Source of the DNA: Amycolatopsis marina
Lineage (GTDB): Bacteria; Actinomycetota; Actinomycetes; Mycobacteriales; Pseudonocardiaceae
Direction: 5' to 3'
Length of the DNA: 64,000 nucleotides
Assembly (NCBI RefSeq): GCF_900111885.1
Contig: NZ_FOKG01000002.1
Coordinates: 271,825-335,824 of the forward strand
The notes under the pieces are model-generated. The model searched no databases. It was not told the origin of the DNA and saw only the letters and a program-made list of their open reading frames with translations. Shown one piece after another: positions 1-8,313 of this stretch (positions are counted from its first letter, which is position 1; every line of letters begins with the position of its first letter). A program made the position numbers and the translations under genes.

Positions 1-554
1 CTGCGGCGCAGCGCGCCGAGCACCGGGATACCGGTGGGGCCAAGGGCCGCGCGGACCTCGTCCTCGTGCCGCTGCGACCCGAGTTTGTTCAGGATTACCC
101 CGGCGAGGCGCACGTTCGGGTCGTAGTGCGCGAATCCGAGCACCACGGCCGCGACGCTGCGACTCGCCGCCGAGGCGTCCACCACCAGCACCACCGGGGC
201 GTCGAGCAATCGGGCGACGTGCGCGGTCGAGGCATACCCCTCGGTTCCGAGCATCCCGTCGAACATCCCCATGACGCCCTCGATCACGGCGATCTCCGCC
301 TGGCGGGCGCCGTGCAGGAACAGCGGCACCACGCGTTGCTCGCCCTGCAGGAACGGATCCAGGTTGCGGGCGGGCAGGCCGGTGGCGAGCGCGTGATAAC
401 TCGGATCGATGAAGTCGGGGCCGACCTTGTGTCCGGAAACCGCGATGCCGCGTTCCCGCAGTGCGGCCATCAGCCCGGTGGCGACCGTCGTCTTGCCGTG
501 CCCGGACGCGGGGGCCGCGATGACGAGCCGCGCGTGGGGCGCTTCGCCTACCAC
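1..554 (-). CDS. cobB: cobyrinic acid a,c-diamide synthase (partial)
   Basis: This is the N-terminal part of the glutamine-dependent amidotransferase that amidates the a and c side chains of hydrogenobyrinic/cobyrinic acid. The gene runs off the left edge. The GTG start at 554-552 overlaps the end of cobO. The product begins MVGEAPHARLVIAAP and carries the P-loop ASGHGKTT at about residues 15-22. It continues with GHKVGPDFIDPSYH and EGVMGMFDG, both typical of CobB/CbiA. The C-terminal glutaminase domain is outside the window. It is the last visible gene of the riboswitch-controlled chlID-cobO-cobB operon. The start is inferred from translational coupling, since no ATG fits. Confidence 0.9.
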   Translation of the reverse strand, partial: MVGEAPHARLVIAAPASGHGKTTVATGLMAALRERGIAVSGHKVGPDFIDPSYHALATGLPARNLDPFLQGEQRVVPLFLHGARQAEIAVIEGVMGMFDGMLGTEGYASTAHVARLLDAPVVLVVDASAASRSVAAVVLGFAHYDPNVRLAGVILNKLGSQRHEDEVRAALGPTGIPVLGALRR

Positions 555-1171
555 TCGATGCCTCGCTGGCCCTTCTGGCCCTTCTGGCCCGCGTCCATCG
601 GGTGCTTGACCTTGGTCATCTCGACCACCAGGTCGGCGGCGTCGATCAGCGCGGGCGGCGCGTTGCGGCCGGTGATCACCACGTGCTGGCGCCCCGGCCG
701 GTCGCGTAGCGCCGTCACGACGTCCTCGACATCGATCCAGCCCCAGTGCAGCGGATAGCTGAACTCGTCGAGCACGTAGAAGTCGTGCCGTGCCTCGGCG
801 AGCCTGCGCCGGATCTCCGCCCAGCCCTCACGCGCGTTCGCGGCGTGGTCGGCCTCGCTGCCCTTCTTCCTGGACCAGCTCCAGCCCTCGCCCATCTTGT
901 GCCACTCAACCGGGCCGCCCTGCCCGGTGGACTCGTGCACCTCCCCGAGGGCACGCAGCGCGGACTCCTCCCCGACGCGCCACTTCGCCGACTTCACGAA
1001 CTGGAACACCCCGATCGACCAGCCCTGGTTCCAGGCCCGCAGCGCCATCCCGAAGGCGGCGGTCGACTTGCCCTTCATTGGTCCTGTGTGGACGATCAAG
1101 AGCGGGCGGTTGCGCCGCTGCCGCGTGGTGAGTCCGTCGTCCGGAACGACGTCCGGCTTTCCCTTGGGCAT
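548..1171 (-). CDS. cobO: cob(I)yrinic acid a,c-diamide adenosyltransferase
   Basis: The enzyme transfers the 5'-deoxyadenosyl group of ATP to Co(I) corrinoid (BtuR/CobO family). The 207-residue product has the family's inverted P-loop region GPMKGKST at about residues 31-38, then AFGMALRAWNQGW, FQFVKS, and the Walker-B-like YVLDEFSYPLHWGW. The length is normal for the family. The ATG lies 6 bp after the chelatase stop, and the 3' end overlaps cobB by 7 bp, so the three genes are one tightly coupled transcription unit. Confidence 0.95.
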   Translation of the reverse strand: MPKGKPDVVPDDGLTTRQRRNRPLLIVHTGPMKGKSTAAFGMALRAWNQGWSIGVFQFVKSAKWRVGEESALRALGEVHESTGQGGPVEWHKMGEGWSWSRKKGSEADHAANAREGWAEIRRRLAEARHDFYVLDEFSYPLHWGWIDVEDVVTALRDRPGRQHVVITGRNAPPALIDAADLVVEMTKVKHPMDAGQKGQKGQRGIEW

Positions 1172-1177
1172 GTCAGC

Positions 1178-3214
1178 TCACGCAGCCCTTCCGGTCCTGG
1201 CCCGCACCTCGCCTGCGAGCGTTCCCGCGGTGACCTCGCCGAGCGGGACGTGTTCGGCGCCGAGCCGGGCCGCCAACTCCTCGGCCAGGCCGAGCCGCAT
1301 TCGCCCGGACTCGCAGTCCATCACGACCGTGCTCACCCCGGTGCCCGCGAGCAGCCCGGCCGCGGCCTGCGAACGGGCCACCGCGTCGGGTCCGCTGGTG
1401 GCCCTGCCGTCGGTGACGACCACGAGCAGCGGCCTGCGCCTCGGGTCCCGGATGGCCTCCACGCGCAGCACCTCGGCCGCGCGCAGCAGCCCCTCCGCCA
1501 GCGGGGTCCTGCCCCCGGTCGGCAGCCCCTCCAGCCGCGCCGCGGCGGCCTCGACACTGATCGTCGGCGGCAGCGCGACGTGGGCTTCGGCCGCCCGGAA
1601 CGTCACCAGCCCGACCTTGTCCCTGCGCTGGTAGGCGTCGAGCAGCAGGGACAGCACGGCCGACTTCACCTCGCCCATGCGCGATCGCGCCCCCATCGAG
1701 CCCGATGCGTCCACGCAGAACAACACGAGGTTGCCCTCCTTGCCCTCCCGCAGCGCGTAGCGCACGTCCTGGGAGCGCATGACCAGTCCCGGCCCGTGGC
1801 GCCCCCGCGCCCGCTGGTGCGGCGCGGCCGCCCGGACGGTCGCCAGCAGGTGCGGGCCGCCCTCGCGCACGCCCTGCGGCCGCACCCCCACGGTCCGGCC
1901 GGTGTCGGTGACGGCGCGCGAGCGCCGCCCCTGCGCCCCGGCCCCCGTACCGGTCACGGTGAACAGCCGCGCGCGGTAGGACCCATCGGCCCCCACCGTC
2001 CGCTCTCCCGCGAGTTGGTCGTTCCGGGGCTCGTCTTGGCAGTTCCGCGGCTCGTCTTTGCCGTTTTGCGGCTCGTCTTTGCCGTTCGCGTCCGGACTCC
2101 GCCCCGAACCGGGCCCGTCGTCGTCCGGCCCCTGATCCTCCGGGCCGTCGCCCGAAGGCTGCTCGCCCGGCTCGGGCGGGACCTGCTCGGGCGGATTCTG
2201 CTCAGGCGTGCTGTCGCGCAGCACCTGTTCCAGCTGCTCGTCGTCGATGCCCGGCGCGTCGAACGGGTTGCGCCTGCGTCGGTGCGGCAGGGCGAGACGC
2301 GCGGCCACGCGGACGTCCTCGGTGGTGACCTCGTCCCGGCCGGACCATGCGGCGTGTGCGATCGCTGTCCGCGCGGTGACGATGTCCGCGCGCATGCCGT
2401 CGACCTCGAAGGCGGCGCACACCTCGGCGATCTGCAGCAAGGCGTCGTCGGTGAGCGCCACGGCAGGAAGGAGCCGTTGCGCGGCCTCGATGTCGGCGGC
2501 CAGCTCGGTGTCCGCCTCGGCGAAACCGGCGGCGAAACCGTCCGGATCGGACTCGTACGCGAGTCTGCGGCGCACGACCTCCACGCGCTGCTCCGGCGCA
2601 CGGCTCGACGTGACCTCGACGGTGAGCCCGAACCGGTCCAGCAGCTGCGGACGCAGCTCACCCTCCTCCGGGTTCATGGTGCCGATCAACACGAACCGGG
2701 CGGCGTGTGAAACGGAGACCCCCTCACGCTCGACCGTCGCCCTGCCCATCGCGGCCGCGTCGAGCAGGGTGTCGACCAAGTGGTCGTGCAGGAGGTTGAC
2801 CTCGTCGACGTAGAGGAGCCCGCGGTGCGCACCGGCCAGCAGGCCGGGCTGGTAGTCGGCCACCCCCTCGCCGAGCGCCCGCTCCAGGTCCAGCGACCCG
2901 ACCACGCGGTCCTCCGCGGCGCCGACGGGCAGCTCGACGAGGCGAGCGGGCCTGCGGTTCGCGGGCGCGCCATCGGGGTGCGGACCGTCGGGACAGCCGG
3001 GATCCGGGCGCAGCGGATCACAGGAGAACCGGCAGTCGTCCAGGACGTCCACGCCGGGCAGCAGGCCCGCGAGCGCGCGGACCATGGTGGACTTCGCGGT
3101 GCCCTTCTCGCCGCGCACCAGCACCCCGCCGATCGCGGGCGAGATCGCCGACAACACGAGGGCCAGCCGCAGGTCTCGCATCCCGACGACGGCGGAGAAC
3201 GGATACGGCCGCAT
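1178..3214 (-). CDS. fused ChlI/ChlD-like cobaltochelatase AAA+/VWA subunit
   Basis: This probably is the ATPase/VWA partner of CobN in late cobalt insertion, replacing the separate CobS and CobT of proteobacteria. The 678-residue product has an AAA+ domain (Walker A GEKGTAKST at about 35-43, Walker B LLYVDEVNLL near 134-143). It then has a Pro/Asp/Glu-rich linker (about 335-400) and a C-terminal VWA domain with the MIDAS motif DASGS near 502. The ATG at 3214 follows AAGGGAG. An upstream in-frame extension would run into the riboswitch and is rejected. The linker contains the heptad repeat NGKDEPQ/NGKDEPR/NCQDEPR, encoded by 21 bp tandem repeats that resemble an intergenic repeat family of this window. 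Confidence 0.9.
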   Translation of the reverse strand: MRPYPFSAVVGMRDLRLALVLSAISPAIGGVLVRGEKGTAKSTMVRALAGLLPGVDVLDDCRFSCDPLRPDPGCPDGPHPDGAPANRRPARLVELPVGAAEDRVVGSLDLERALGEGVADYQPGLLAGAHRGLLYVDEVNLLHDHLVDTLLDAAAMGRATVEREGVSVSHAARFVLIGTMNPEEGELRPQLLDRFGLTVEVTSSRAPEQRVEVVRRRLAYESDPDGFAAGFAEADTELAADIEAAQRLLPAVALTDDALLQIAEVCAAFEVDGMRADIVTARTAIAHAAWSGRDEVTTEDVRVAARLALPHRRRRNPFDAPGIDDEQLEQVLRDSTPEQNPPEQVPPEPGEQPSGDGPEDQGPDDDGPGSGRSPDANGKDEPQNGKDEPRNCQDEPRNDQLAGERTVGADGSYRARLFTVTGTGAGAQGRRSRAVTDTGRTVGVRPQGVREGGPHLLATVRAAAPHQRARGRHGPGLVMRSQDVRYALREGKEGNLVLFCVDASGSMGARSRMGEVKSAVLSLLLDAYQRRDKVGLVTFRAAEAHVALPPTISVEAAAARLEGLPTGGRTPLAEGLLRAAEVLRVEAIRDPRRRPLLVVVTDGRATSGPDAVARSQAAAGLLAGTGVSTVVMDCESGRMRLGLAEELAARLGAEHVPLGEVTAGTLAGEVRARTGRAA
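2011..2090. repeat. 21 bp tandem repeat inside the chelatase linker
   Basis: On the plus strand about four units are seen, starting near 2011, 2030, 2051 and 2072. The middle two are exactly 21 bp. The unit core CTCGTCTTGGCAGTTCC is close to CCCGAGTTGGCAGTTCC of the array at 17101. The copy is in frame and encodes seven-residue repeats of the acidic linker. Confidence 0.75.
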
Positions 3215-3285
3215 ACACAAAACTCCCTTGCCACGAGTGGGTGTCCACGCCCACGCCGAACTGGCGCGCACCGGTGAGCCCGGCA

Positions 3286-3394
3286 CGCGACGAGCGCCAA
3301 AGCTCTGACTCCCGGCTCGCCGCGCGGAGGCGGCGAGCGGTCACAGTGGCGGGACCGTCCCGGATTCGCACCGGGTTCCTCGGCGATCGTCGCG
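3286..3394 (-). ncRNA. cobalamin riboswitch upstream of the chelatase operon
   Basis: Read on the minus strand, the element holds GAACCCGGTGCGAATCCGGG, then GGTCCCGCCACTGTGACCG with the B12 box GCCACTG (plus positions 3344-3350), then GAGCCGGGAGTCAGA. All are hallmarks of the cobalamin aptamer. The closing helix pairs the stretch around 3382-3394 with 3286-3298. It ends about 70 nt before the chelatase ATG at 3214, so it should repress chlID-cobO-cobB when adenosylcobalamin is plentiful. Confidence 0.93.
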
Positions 3395-3476
3395 CCCGAT
3401 CATCGCACACCGATCACGCCGCGCCGGTCTGGCGACGACGTGACAAACCCGACCGTTCCCGCGCCGCCCGACCGGC

Positions 3477-3482
3477 TAGCGT
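3477..3482 (+). promoter_or_regulatory. -10 element of leaderless cobL
   Basis: TAGCGT lies 7 nt before the GTG at 3490, the spacing expected when transcription begins at the start codon. No Shine-Dalgarno sequence is present. The same hexamer stands before the arabinosyltransferase start at 8314. Confidence 0.5.
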
Positions 3483-3489
3483 GCCTGTC

Positions 3490-4716
3490 GTGCCCGAAGA
3501 CCGACCGCACCAACAGCCGATCACCGTCGTGGGTATCGGCGCGGACGGCTGGAGTGGGCTCGGCGCGCAGGCGCGGGCCGAGATCCGGGCGGCGCAGGTG
3601 CTGCTCGGCGGCCCACGCCAGCTCGACCTCGTCCCCGAAGTCGGGGCGCGGAAGGTGCCGTGGCCGAGCCCGCTGTTGCCGAATCTCGACGCCACCCTCG
3701 ACGCCCACACCGGCCGCAGGGTCTGCGTGCTGGCCAGTGGCGATCCCCTGCTCTCCGGCATCGGCACGACACTCGTCCGCCGCCTCGGCACGGCCAGGGT
3801 GCGCATCCTGCCCGGTGTTTCGTCGATCACGCTGGCGCGCGCCCGTCTGGGGTGGGCGGCCGAGGACGTCGAGGTGGTCAGCGTCGTCGGACGCGACGTC
3901 CACCGCGTGCTCAGGGCACTCGCGCCCGACCGGAAGGTGCTCGTGCTCAGCTCGGGCGCGGACACTCCCGGCGACGTTGCCGCGCTGCTCACGGAGCGGG
4001 GTTACGGGGAAAGCGAGCTGACGGTGCTGGGTGAACTGGGCGGTCCCGGCGAGTACCGGGCGTCCGGCACCGCAGGTGAATGGCCACGGCCCGAGGTCCC
4101 GGCACTGAACGTGCTCGCCGTGCGCTGTCGCCCCGATCCGGGAACCCTCGTGCTGCCGCGGCAGCCGGGCCTGCCCGACTCGGCCTTCGAGCACGACGGG
4201 CAACTCACCAAACGGGACCTGCGGGCCAGCACGCTCGCCAGGCTCGCACCATGCCCCGGCGAACTGCTGTGGGATGTCGGCGCGGGTGCGGGCAGCGTCG
4301 CGATCGAATGGTGCAGGGCGCATCCGGCGAATCGGGCGATCGCGATCGAGCCGGTGCCCGAGCGGGCAGCGCGAATCGAGCGCAACGCGCGCCGCCTCGG
4401 CGTCCCGGACCTGCGCGTGGTGATCGGGCACGCGCCGGAGGTGCTGGCGGAACTGTCCGCCCCCGACGCGGTGTTCGTCGGCGGCGGCGTCAGCGCACCA
4501 GGGCTGCTGGACACCTGCTGGAAGGCGTTGCGAACCGGCGGCAGGCTCGTGGCGAACGGGGTCACCCTGGAGGCGGAGCGCGCGCTGGCGGCCGCTTACG
4601 CCGAGTGGGGCGGCGAACTGGTGCGTATCTCGGTCGAGCAGGCCGCCCCGCTGGGCGGCTTCACCGGCTGGACCCCGGCGCGCACGGTGACCCAGTGGAA
4701 CGGAGGCAAGGCATGA
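3490..4716 (+). CDS. cobL: precorrin-6Y C5,15-methyltransferase (decarboxylating), CbiE-CbiT fusion
   Basis: The enzyme methylates C5 and C15 and decarboxylates the C12 acetate side chain of the corrin ring. The 408-residue protein joins a CbiE-type tetrapyrrole methylase domain (ITVVGIGADGWSG near residue 11, LASGDPLLSGIGTTL near 81) to a CbiT-type class I methyltransferase (LLWDVGAGAGSVAIEW near 259-274). This is the usual fused CobL layout. The GTG at 3490 is preferred because a -10 hexamer TAGCGT is placed for leaderless transcription; GTG at 3481 is the alternative. It is divergent from the riboswitch operon and lies upstream of cobM. Confidence 0.93.
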   Translation: MPEDRPHQQPITVVGIGADGWSGLGAQARAEIRAAQVLLGGPRQLDLVPEVGARKVPWPSPLLPNLDATLDAHTGRRVCVLASGDPLLSGIGTTLVRRLGTARVRILPGVSSITLARARLGWAAEDVEVVSVVGRDVHRVLRALAPDRKVLVLSSGADTPGDVAALLTERGYGESELTVLGELGGPGEYRASGTAGEWPRPEVPALNVLAVRCRPDPGTLVLPRQPGLPDSAFEHDGQLTKRDLRASTLARLAPCPGELLWDVGAGAGSVAIEWCRAHPANRAIAIEPVPERAARIERNARRLGVPDLRVVIGHAPEVLAELSAPDAVFVGGGVSAPGLLDTCWKALRTGGRLVANGVTLEAERALAAAYAEWGGELVRISVEQAAPLGGFTGWTPARTVTQWNGGKA

Positions 4717-4753
4717 ACGGACCGTTCACGACGCGAACGGCACGGGGCGGGAC

Positions 4754-4807
4754 GTCCCCAATGTGGCATTGGGGACGTTCAAGTTCCCCCATGCCACATT
4801 GGGGAAC
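4754..4807. repeat. double-hairpin palindromic repeat, copy 1
   Basis: The element has two hairpins. Hairpin 1 (4754-4776) pairs GTCCCCAATG with CATTGGGGAC around TGG. Hairpin 2 (4783-4807) pairs GTTCCCCCATG with CATTGGGGAAC around CCA, with one mismatch. The second is nearly the reverse complement of the first, so the whole 54 bp is also one large palindrome. It lies between cobL and cobM and ends 18 bp before the cobM ATG. A second copy is at 11509-11561. Confidence 0.9.
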
Positions 4808-4825
4808 TACCCCCGAGGGCGCTGT

Positions 4826-5590
4826 ATGACGGTGCACTTCATCGGGGCGGGGCCGGGGGCGGCCGATCTGATCACCGTGCGGGGGCGGGATCTGCTCGCC
4901 CGCTGTGCCGTCTGCCTGTACCCGGGCAGCCTGACGCCGTCCGACCTGCTCGCGCACTGTCCGCCCGGCGCACGGCTGGTGGACACGGCCGATCGCACGC
5001 TCGAGGAGATCGTCGGCGAACTCACCGCGGCCCACGCCAGGGGCCAGGACGTGGCCAGGCTGTGTTCCGGCGACCCTTCGGTCTACAGCGCCGTCGCCGA
5101 GCAGGCACGGCGGCTCGACGAGGCCGGCGTGCCCTACGAGATCACCCCCGGCGTGCCCGCGTTCGCCGCGGCGGCCGCGGTGCTCGGCCGGGAACTGACC
5201 GTGCCGACCGTCGGGCAGAGCCTGATCCTGACCAGGGCCCAGGCCCGGTCCACCCGGATGCCCGAGGGCGAGGAACTCGCCACGTTCGCCGCGAGCGGGG
5301 CCACACTCGCCCTGCACCTGGCGATCAACCGGATCGAGCAGGTGGTGGACGAACTGCTCCCGCACTACGGCGCCGACTGCCCCGTGGCTGTGGTAGCGCA
5401 CGCGAGCCAACCCGCGCAGACCGTGCTGCGCGGCACGCTGGCCGACATCGCGGCGCAGGTGCGCGAGGCAGGCGTCAGCCGGGCCGCGATGATCTTCGTC
5501 GGTCGCGTCCTCGCCGCGGAGGGCTTCCCGGACAGCTTCCTGTACTCGGCGACACGCGAGCGCTCGACCCAGCCGCGCTCGCTACCGTGA
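4826..5590 (+). CDS. cobM: precorrin-4 C11-methyltransferase
   Basis: This SAM-dependent enzyme methylates C11 of precorrin-4. The 254-residue product starts MTVHFIGAGPGAADLIT, the CobM/CbiF signature, and has LCSGDPSVYSAVAEQ and YEITPGVPAFAAAAAVLG. Its length is normal for the tetrapyrrole methylase fold. The ATG at 4826 is chosen because upstream in-frame sequence falls in the palindromic repeat. The gene is co-directional with cobL, but the repeat between them may fold at the ribosome-binding region. Confidence 0.95.
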   Translation: MTVHFIGAGPGAADLITVRGRDLLARCAVCLYPGSLTPSDLLAHCPPGARLVDTADRTLEEIVGELTAAHARGQDVARLCSGDPSVYSAVAEQARRLDEAGVPYEITPGVPAFAAAAAVLGRELTVPTVGQSLILTRAQARSTRMPEGEELATFAASGATLALHLAINRIEQVVDELLPHYGADCPVAVVAHASQPAQTVLRGTLADIAAQVREAGVSRAAMIFVGRVLAAEGFPDSFLYSATRERSTQPRSLP

Positions 5591-5595
5591 CCGCG

Positions 5596-6684
5596 TCACC
5601 TCGGGGCACGCCCGACGATGGTGCCCGCTCGGTCGATGACCACCACGTCGACGTCGATCGGGGCGTCGCCCAGCACGTCCACGCAGGTCCGCCTGGCCCG
5701 CTCCGCGACCAGACCACCGAGATCCAGCCCGGCCGCGGTGGCCAGTTCCAGTGCGTGCAGTGCACTGTTGGCGTTCCGGATCGGCTCCGCGAGCGTGTCG
5801 ATTCCCGCATCGGAGGCCAGCTCCGCGAGCAGCCCGAGGTCCACTCTCGACCGTTTCGAGTGCAGGTCCAGGAAACCGGCAGCGAGCTTCGAGAACTTCG
5901 CGAACCCGCCGGCCATCGACAGCCTGGGGACCGGATTCCTGCGCAGGTACTTGAGGACCGCCCCGGCGAAATCGCCCATGTCCAGCAACGCGCTCTCCGG
6001 CAGGCCGTACAGATCGGCCACCACCCGCTCGGAGGTGCTGCCGACGGCGCCGGCGACGTGCTGGTGACCCATCGCCCTCGCCACGTCCACGCCCCGCCGG
6101 ATGCTGTCGATCCAGGCCGAGCACGAATACGGCACCACGACGCCGGTCGTGCCGAGCACGGACAACCCGCCCAGGATGCCGAGCCGCGGATTCCACGTGT
6201 GCCTGGCCATCTCCTCGCCGTGCGGGATCGAGATCTCCACCACGACATCCCCCGCCGCGCCGTTGGCCTCCGCGACCCGGCGCACCGCATCGGTCATCAA
6301 CTGCCGTGGCACCGGGTTGATGGCCGGTTCGCCGATCGGCAGCGGCAACCCGGGGCGGGTGACCGTGCCCACACCTGAACCGGCCAGGAAGGTCACCCCG
6401 GATCCAGCGGCGCCTGCCGACACCGTGGCGACGATCAGCGCGCCGTGCGTGACGTCCGGGTCGTCGCCCGCGTCCTTGATGACGCCGGCACTCGCGACAG
6501 CACGAACCTGGTCGAGCTCCTCGGTGGCCAGGGCGAAACTCGGTCGCCTGCCCTTGGGCAGCAGCACCTCGACCGGGTCGGGGAACTCGCCGGTGAGCAG
6601 CGCGGTGTACGCGGCCGTCGTCGCGGCGGTCGCACAGGCGCCCGTGGTCCACCCGTACCGGAGCTGCTCGTTCGGTGTTGCCAT
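5596..6684 (-). CDS. cbiD: cobalt-precorrin-5B C1-methyltransferase
   Basis: CbiD is the C1 methyltransferase of the early-cobalt pathway. The 362-residue product has RYGWTTGACATAA at the N-terminus, AGSGVGTVTRPGLPLPIGEPAINPVPR, and GTTGVVVPYSCSAWIDSI, all CbiD hallmarks. It ends 5 bp from cobM (convergent) and starts 21 bp from cobK (divergent). It is odd beside aerobic-type cobG and bluB with no cobF in view, so it probably fills the C1-methylation step here. The ATG at 6684 is supported by homologous N-termini. Confidence 0.93.
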   Translation of the reverse strand: MATPNEQLRYGWTTGACATAATTAAYTALLTGEFPDPVEVLLPKGRRPSFALATEELDQVRAVASAGVIKDAGDDPDVTHGALIVATVSAGAAGSGVTFLAGSGVGTVTRPGLPLPIGEPAINPVPRQLMTDAVRRVAEANGAAGDVVVEISIPHGEEMARHTWNPRLGILGGLSVLGTTGVVVPYSCSAWIDSIRRGVDVARAMGHQHVAGAVGSTSERVVADLYGLPESALLDMGDFAGAVLKYLRRNPVPRLSMAGGFAKFSKLAAGFLDLHSKRSRVDLGLLAELASDAGIDTLAEPIRNANSALHALELATAAGLDLGGLVAERARRTCVDVLGDAPIDVDVVVIDRAGTIVGRAPR

Positions 6685-6705
6685 CAGGAAAGGGATTATC
6701 GCCGC
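6685..6705. promoter_or_regulatory. shared divergent promoter of cbiD and cobK
   Basis: Only 21 bp separate the two start codons. The plus strand carries GATTAT (6694-6699) 6 nt before the cobK ATG. The minus strand carries GATAAT (6700-6695) 10 nt before the cbiD ATG. One AT-rich core thus appears to supply the -10 element for both leaderless or near-leaderless transcripts. Confidence 0.55.
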
Positions 6706-7503
6706 ATGAACTCCGTCGATGCCGAGGCGGCCACCCCCAGGGCTGTCGCACACCGCGTACTCGTGCTCGGCGGCACGGCCGAGGCGAGGGCACTCGCCTC
6801 GACCCTCGTCGCCGAAGGCGTCCCGGTGATCTCCTCGCTGGCAGGCAGGGTGAGCGCACCAAAACTTCCCGATGGCGAGGTACGGATCGGCGGTTTCGGT
6901 GGCCCCGAAGGGCTGGCCGCATGGCTGACGGGCGAGGGAATCACCGCCGTCGTGGACGCGACACATCCCTTCGCCGAGCGGATCGGCGCCTCCGCGGCCG
7001 CCGGTGCCGCAGCGGCGGGAGTACCGCTGCTCCGACTCGAACGGCCCGGCTGGGCGGACGAACGCGAGTGGGCCGACGTCGACTGGCGTCCGGTGACGTC
7101 GCTGGCGGAGGCAGCGCTCGCCGTGGGCCGGCTGGGCGAGCGGGTTTTCCTGACCAGCGGCAGGCAGGGGCTGGCCGCGTTCGCCGGGCTGACCTCGCTG
7201 TGGTTCCTGATCCGCTGTGTCGACCCGCCCGAGCCACCGCTGCCGCCGCACTCCGAGGTGCTGCTCAGCAGGGGGCCGTACCGAGTGGGCGACGAGCTTG
7301 CGCTCCTGCGAGACCACCGGATCGACGTGCTGGTGACCAAGGACAGTGGCGGGTCGATGACCTCGGCCAAGCTCGTCGCGGCGCGGGAACTCGGGCTGCC
7401 GGTGGTGCTGGTGCGGCGACCGGCCCGCCCGGAAACGAACAGTGTGACCAGCGTCGCGGCCGCCGCACGCTGGGCGATCGAGCAGGAGGTACCGGGGACA
7501 TGA
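6706..7503 (+). CDS. cobK: precorrin-6A reductase
   Basis: CobK reduces the macrocycle of precorrin-6A with NADPH. The 265-residue protein starts with VLVLGGTAEARALA (dinucleotide-binding, residues 18-31). It has VVDATHPFAERI and RLERPGW, then VLLSRGPYRVGDEL and VLVTKDSGGSMTSAKL, all diagnostic of CobK/CbiJ. The ATG at 6706 is placed for leaderless expression. The stop overlaps the bluB start (ATGA), indicating coupling. Confidence 0.95.
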   Translation: MNSVDAEAATPRAVAHRVLVLGGTAEARALASTLVAEGVPVISSLAGRVSAPKLPDGEVRIGGFGGPEGLAAWLTGEGITAVVDATHPFAERIGASAAAGAAAAGVPLLRLERPGWADEREWADVDWRPVTSLAEAALAVGRLGERVFLTSGRQGLAAFAGLTSLWFLIRCVDPPEPPLPPHSEVLLSRGPYRVGDELALLRDHRIDVLVTKDSGGSMTSAKLVAARELGLPVVLVRRPARPETNSVTSVAAAARWAIEQEVPGT

Positions 7504-8165
7504 GCATTGATCACGACACCGGAGTGGACGCCTTCTACGACGTGCTGCGGCGACGCCGCGACGTGCGCGGCGAGTTCACCGGCGCACCCGTCGCGGCGGA
7601 CGTGCTCGATCGGATCCTGGCGGCGGCCCACGCCGCGCCGAGTGTCGGGCTGACCCAGCCGTGGGACTTCGTGCTCGTCGAGGACAGGGCGACCCGGCAG
7701 GAGTTCGCCGAGCACGTGCGCGCCGAACGGGAGGTGTTCGCCGGGACACTGGACGGGCAGCGCTCCGAGAAGTTCTCCCGGATCAAGATCGAGGGAATTC
7801 TCGAGTCGAGCATGGGTGTGGTGGTGACCTACGACCCCGCGCGCGGGGCACCGGACGTGCTCGGCAGGCACGCCATCGCCGACGCCGGGCTGTACTCGGT
7901 CTGCCTCGCCATCCAGAACCTGTGGCTCGCCGCGACCGCGGAGGGCTTGGGGGTCGGCTGGGTCAGTTTCTACCGCGAACCGGTCCTGCGGGACCTGCTC
8001 GCCATCCCGGCAGGTGTCCGGCCGGTGGCCTGGCTCTGCCTCGGACCGGTTCGCGAACTCGCCGAGGTGCCGGATCTGGAACGGCACGGCTGGCGGAGCC
8101 GCAGGCCACTGTCCGCCGCGGTGCACCGGGAACGCTTCAGGACAGCCGAGTCCGATCCGGACTGA
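7500..8165 (+). CDS. bluB: 5,6-dimethylbenzimidazole synthase
   Basis: BluB cleaves reduced FMN with O2 to make 5,6-dimethylbenzimidazole, the lower ligand of B12. The 221-residue nitroreductase-fold protein shows FYDVLRRRRDVRGEF, AAHAAPSVGLTQPWDF, and NLWLAATAEGLGVGWVSFY, close to known BluB motifs. The ATG overlaps the cobK stop by 4 bp. Its presence supports an aerobic host that makes true cobalamin. A general nitroreductase is less likely given the motifs and context. Confidence 0.92.
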   Translation: MSIDHDTGVDAFYDVLRRRRDVRGEFTGAPVAADVLDRILAAAHAAPSVGLTQPWDFVLVEDRATRQEFAEHVRAEREVFAGTLDGQRSEKFSRIKIEGILESSMGVVVTYDPARGAPDVLGRHAIADAGLYSVCLAIQNLWLAATAEGLGVGWVSFYREPVLRDLLAIPAGVRPVAWLCLGPVRELAEVPDLERHGWRSRRPLSAAVHRERFRTAESDPD

Positions 8166-8299
8166 GCGGGGTGGAACGGGCGGCCGTGTGCGGGAATAGC
8201 GGACACACGCGCACGAATGCCCGACTCGGGTGCACAGCGGGCGAACACACCGACTCGGTACGGACCCAACCCAGGTCAGGGACGGCACAAGCGGTTGGC

Positions 8300-8305
8300 T
8301 AGCGT
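8300..8305 (+). promoter_or_regulatory. -10 element of leaderless arabinosyltransferase
   Basis: TAGCGT stands 8 nt before the ATG at 8314, and no Shine-Dalgarno is seen. This supports the start chosen there over upstream in-frame codons. Confidence 0.45.
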
Positions 8306-8313
8306 TGGCCTCG

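Noticed and set aside
746..2710. Long plus-strand open frame opposite cobO and the chelatase gene
   Set aside because: It is an Arg/Pro/His-rich shadow frame of real minus-strand genes with recognisable domains; GC-rich third positions create such frames.
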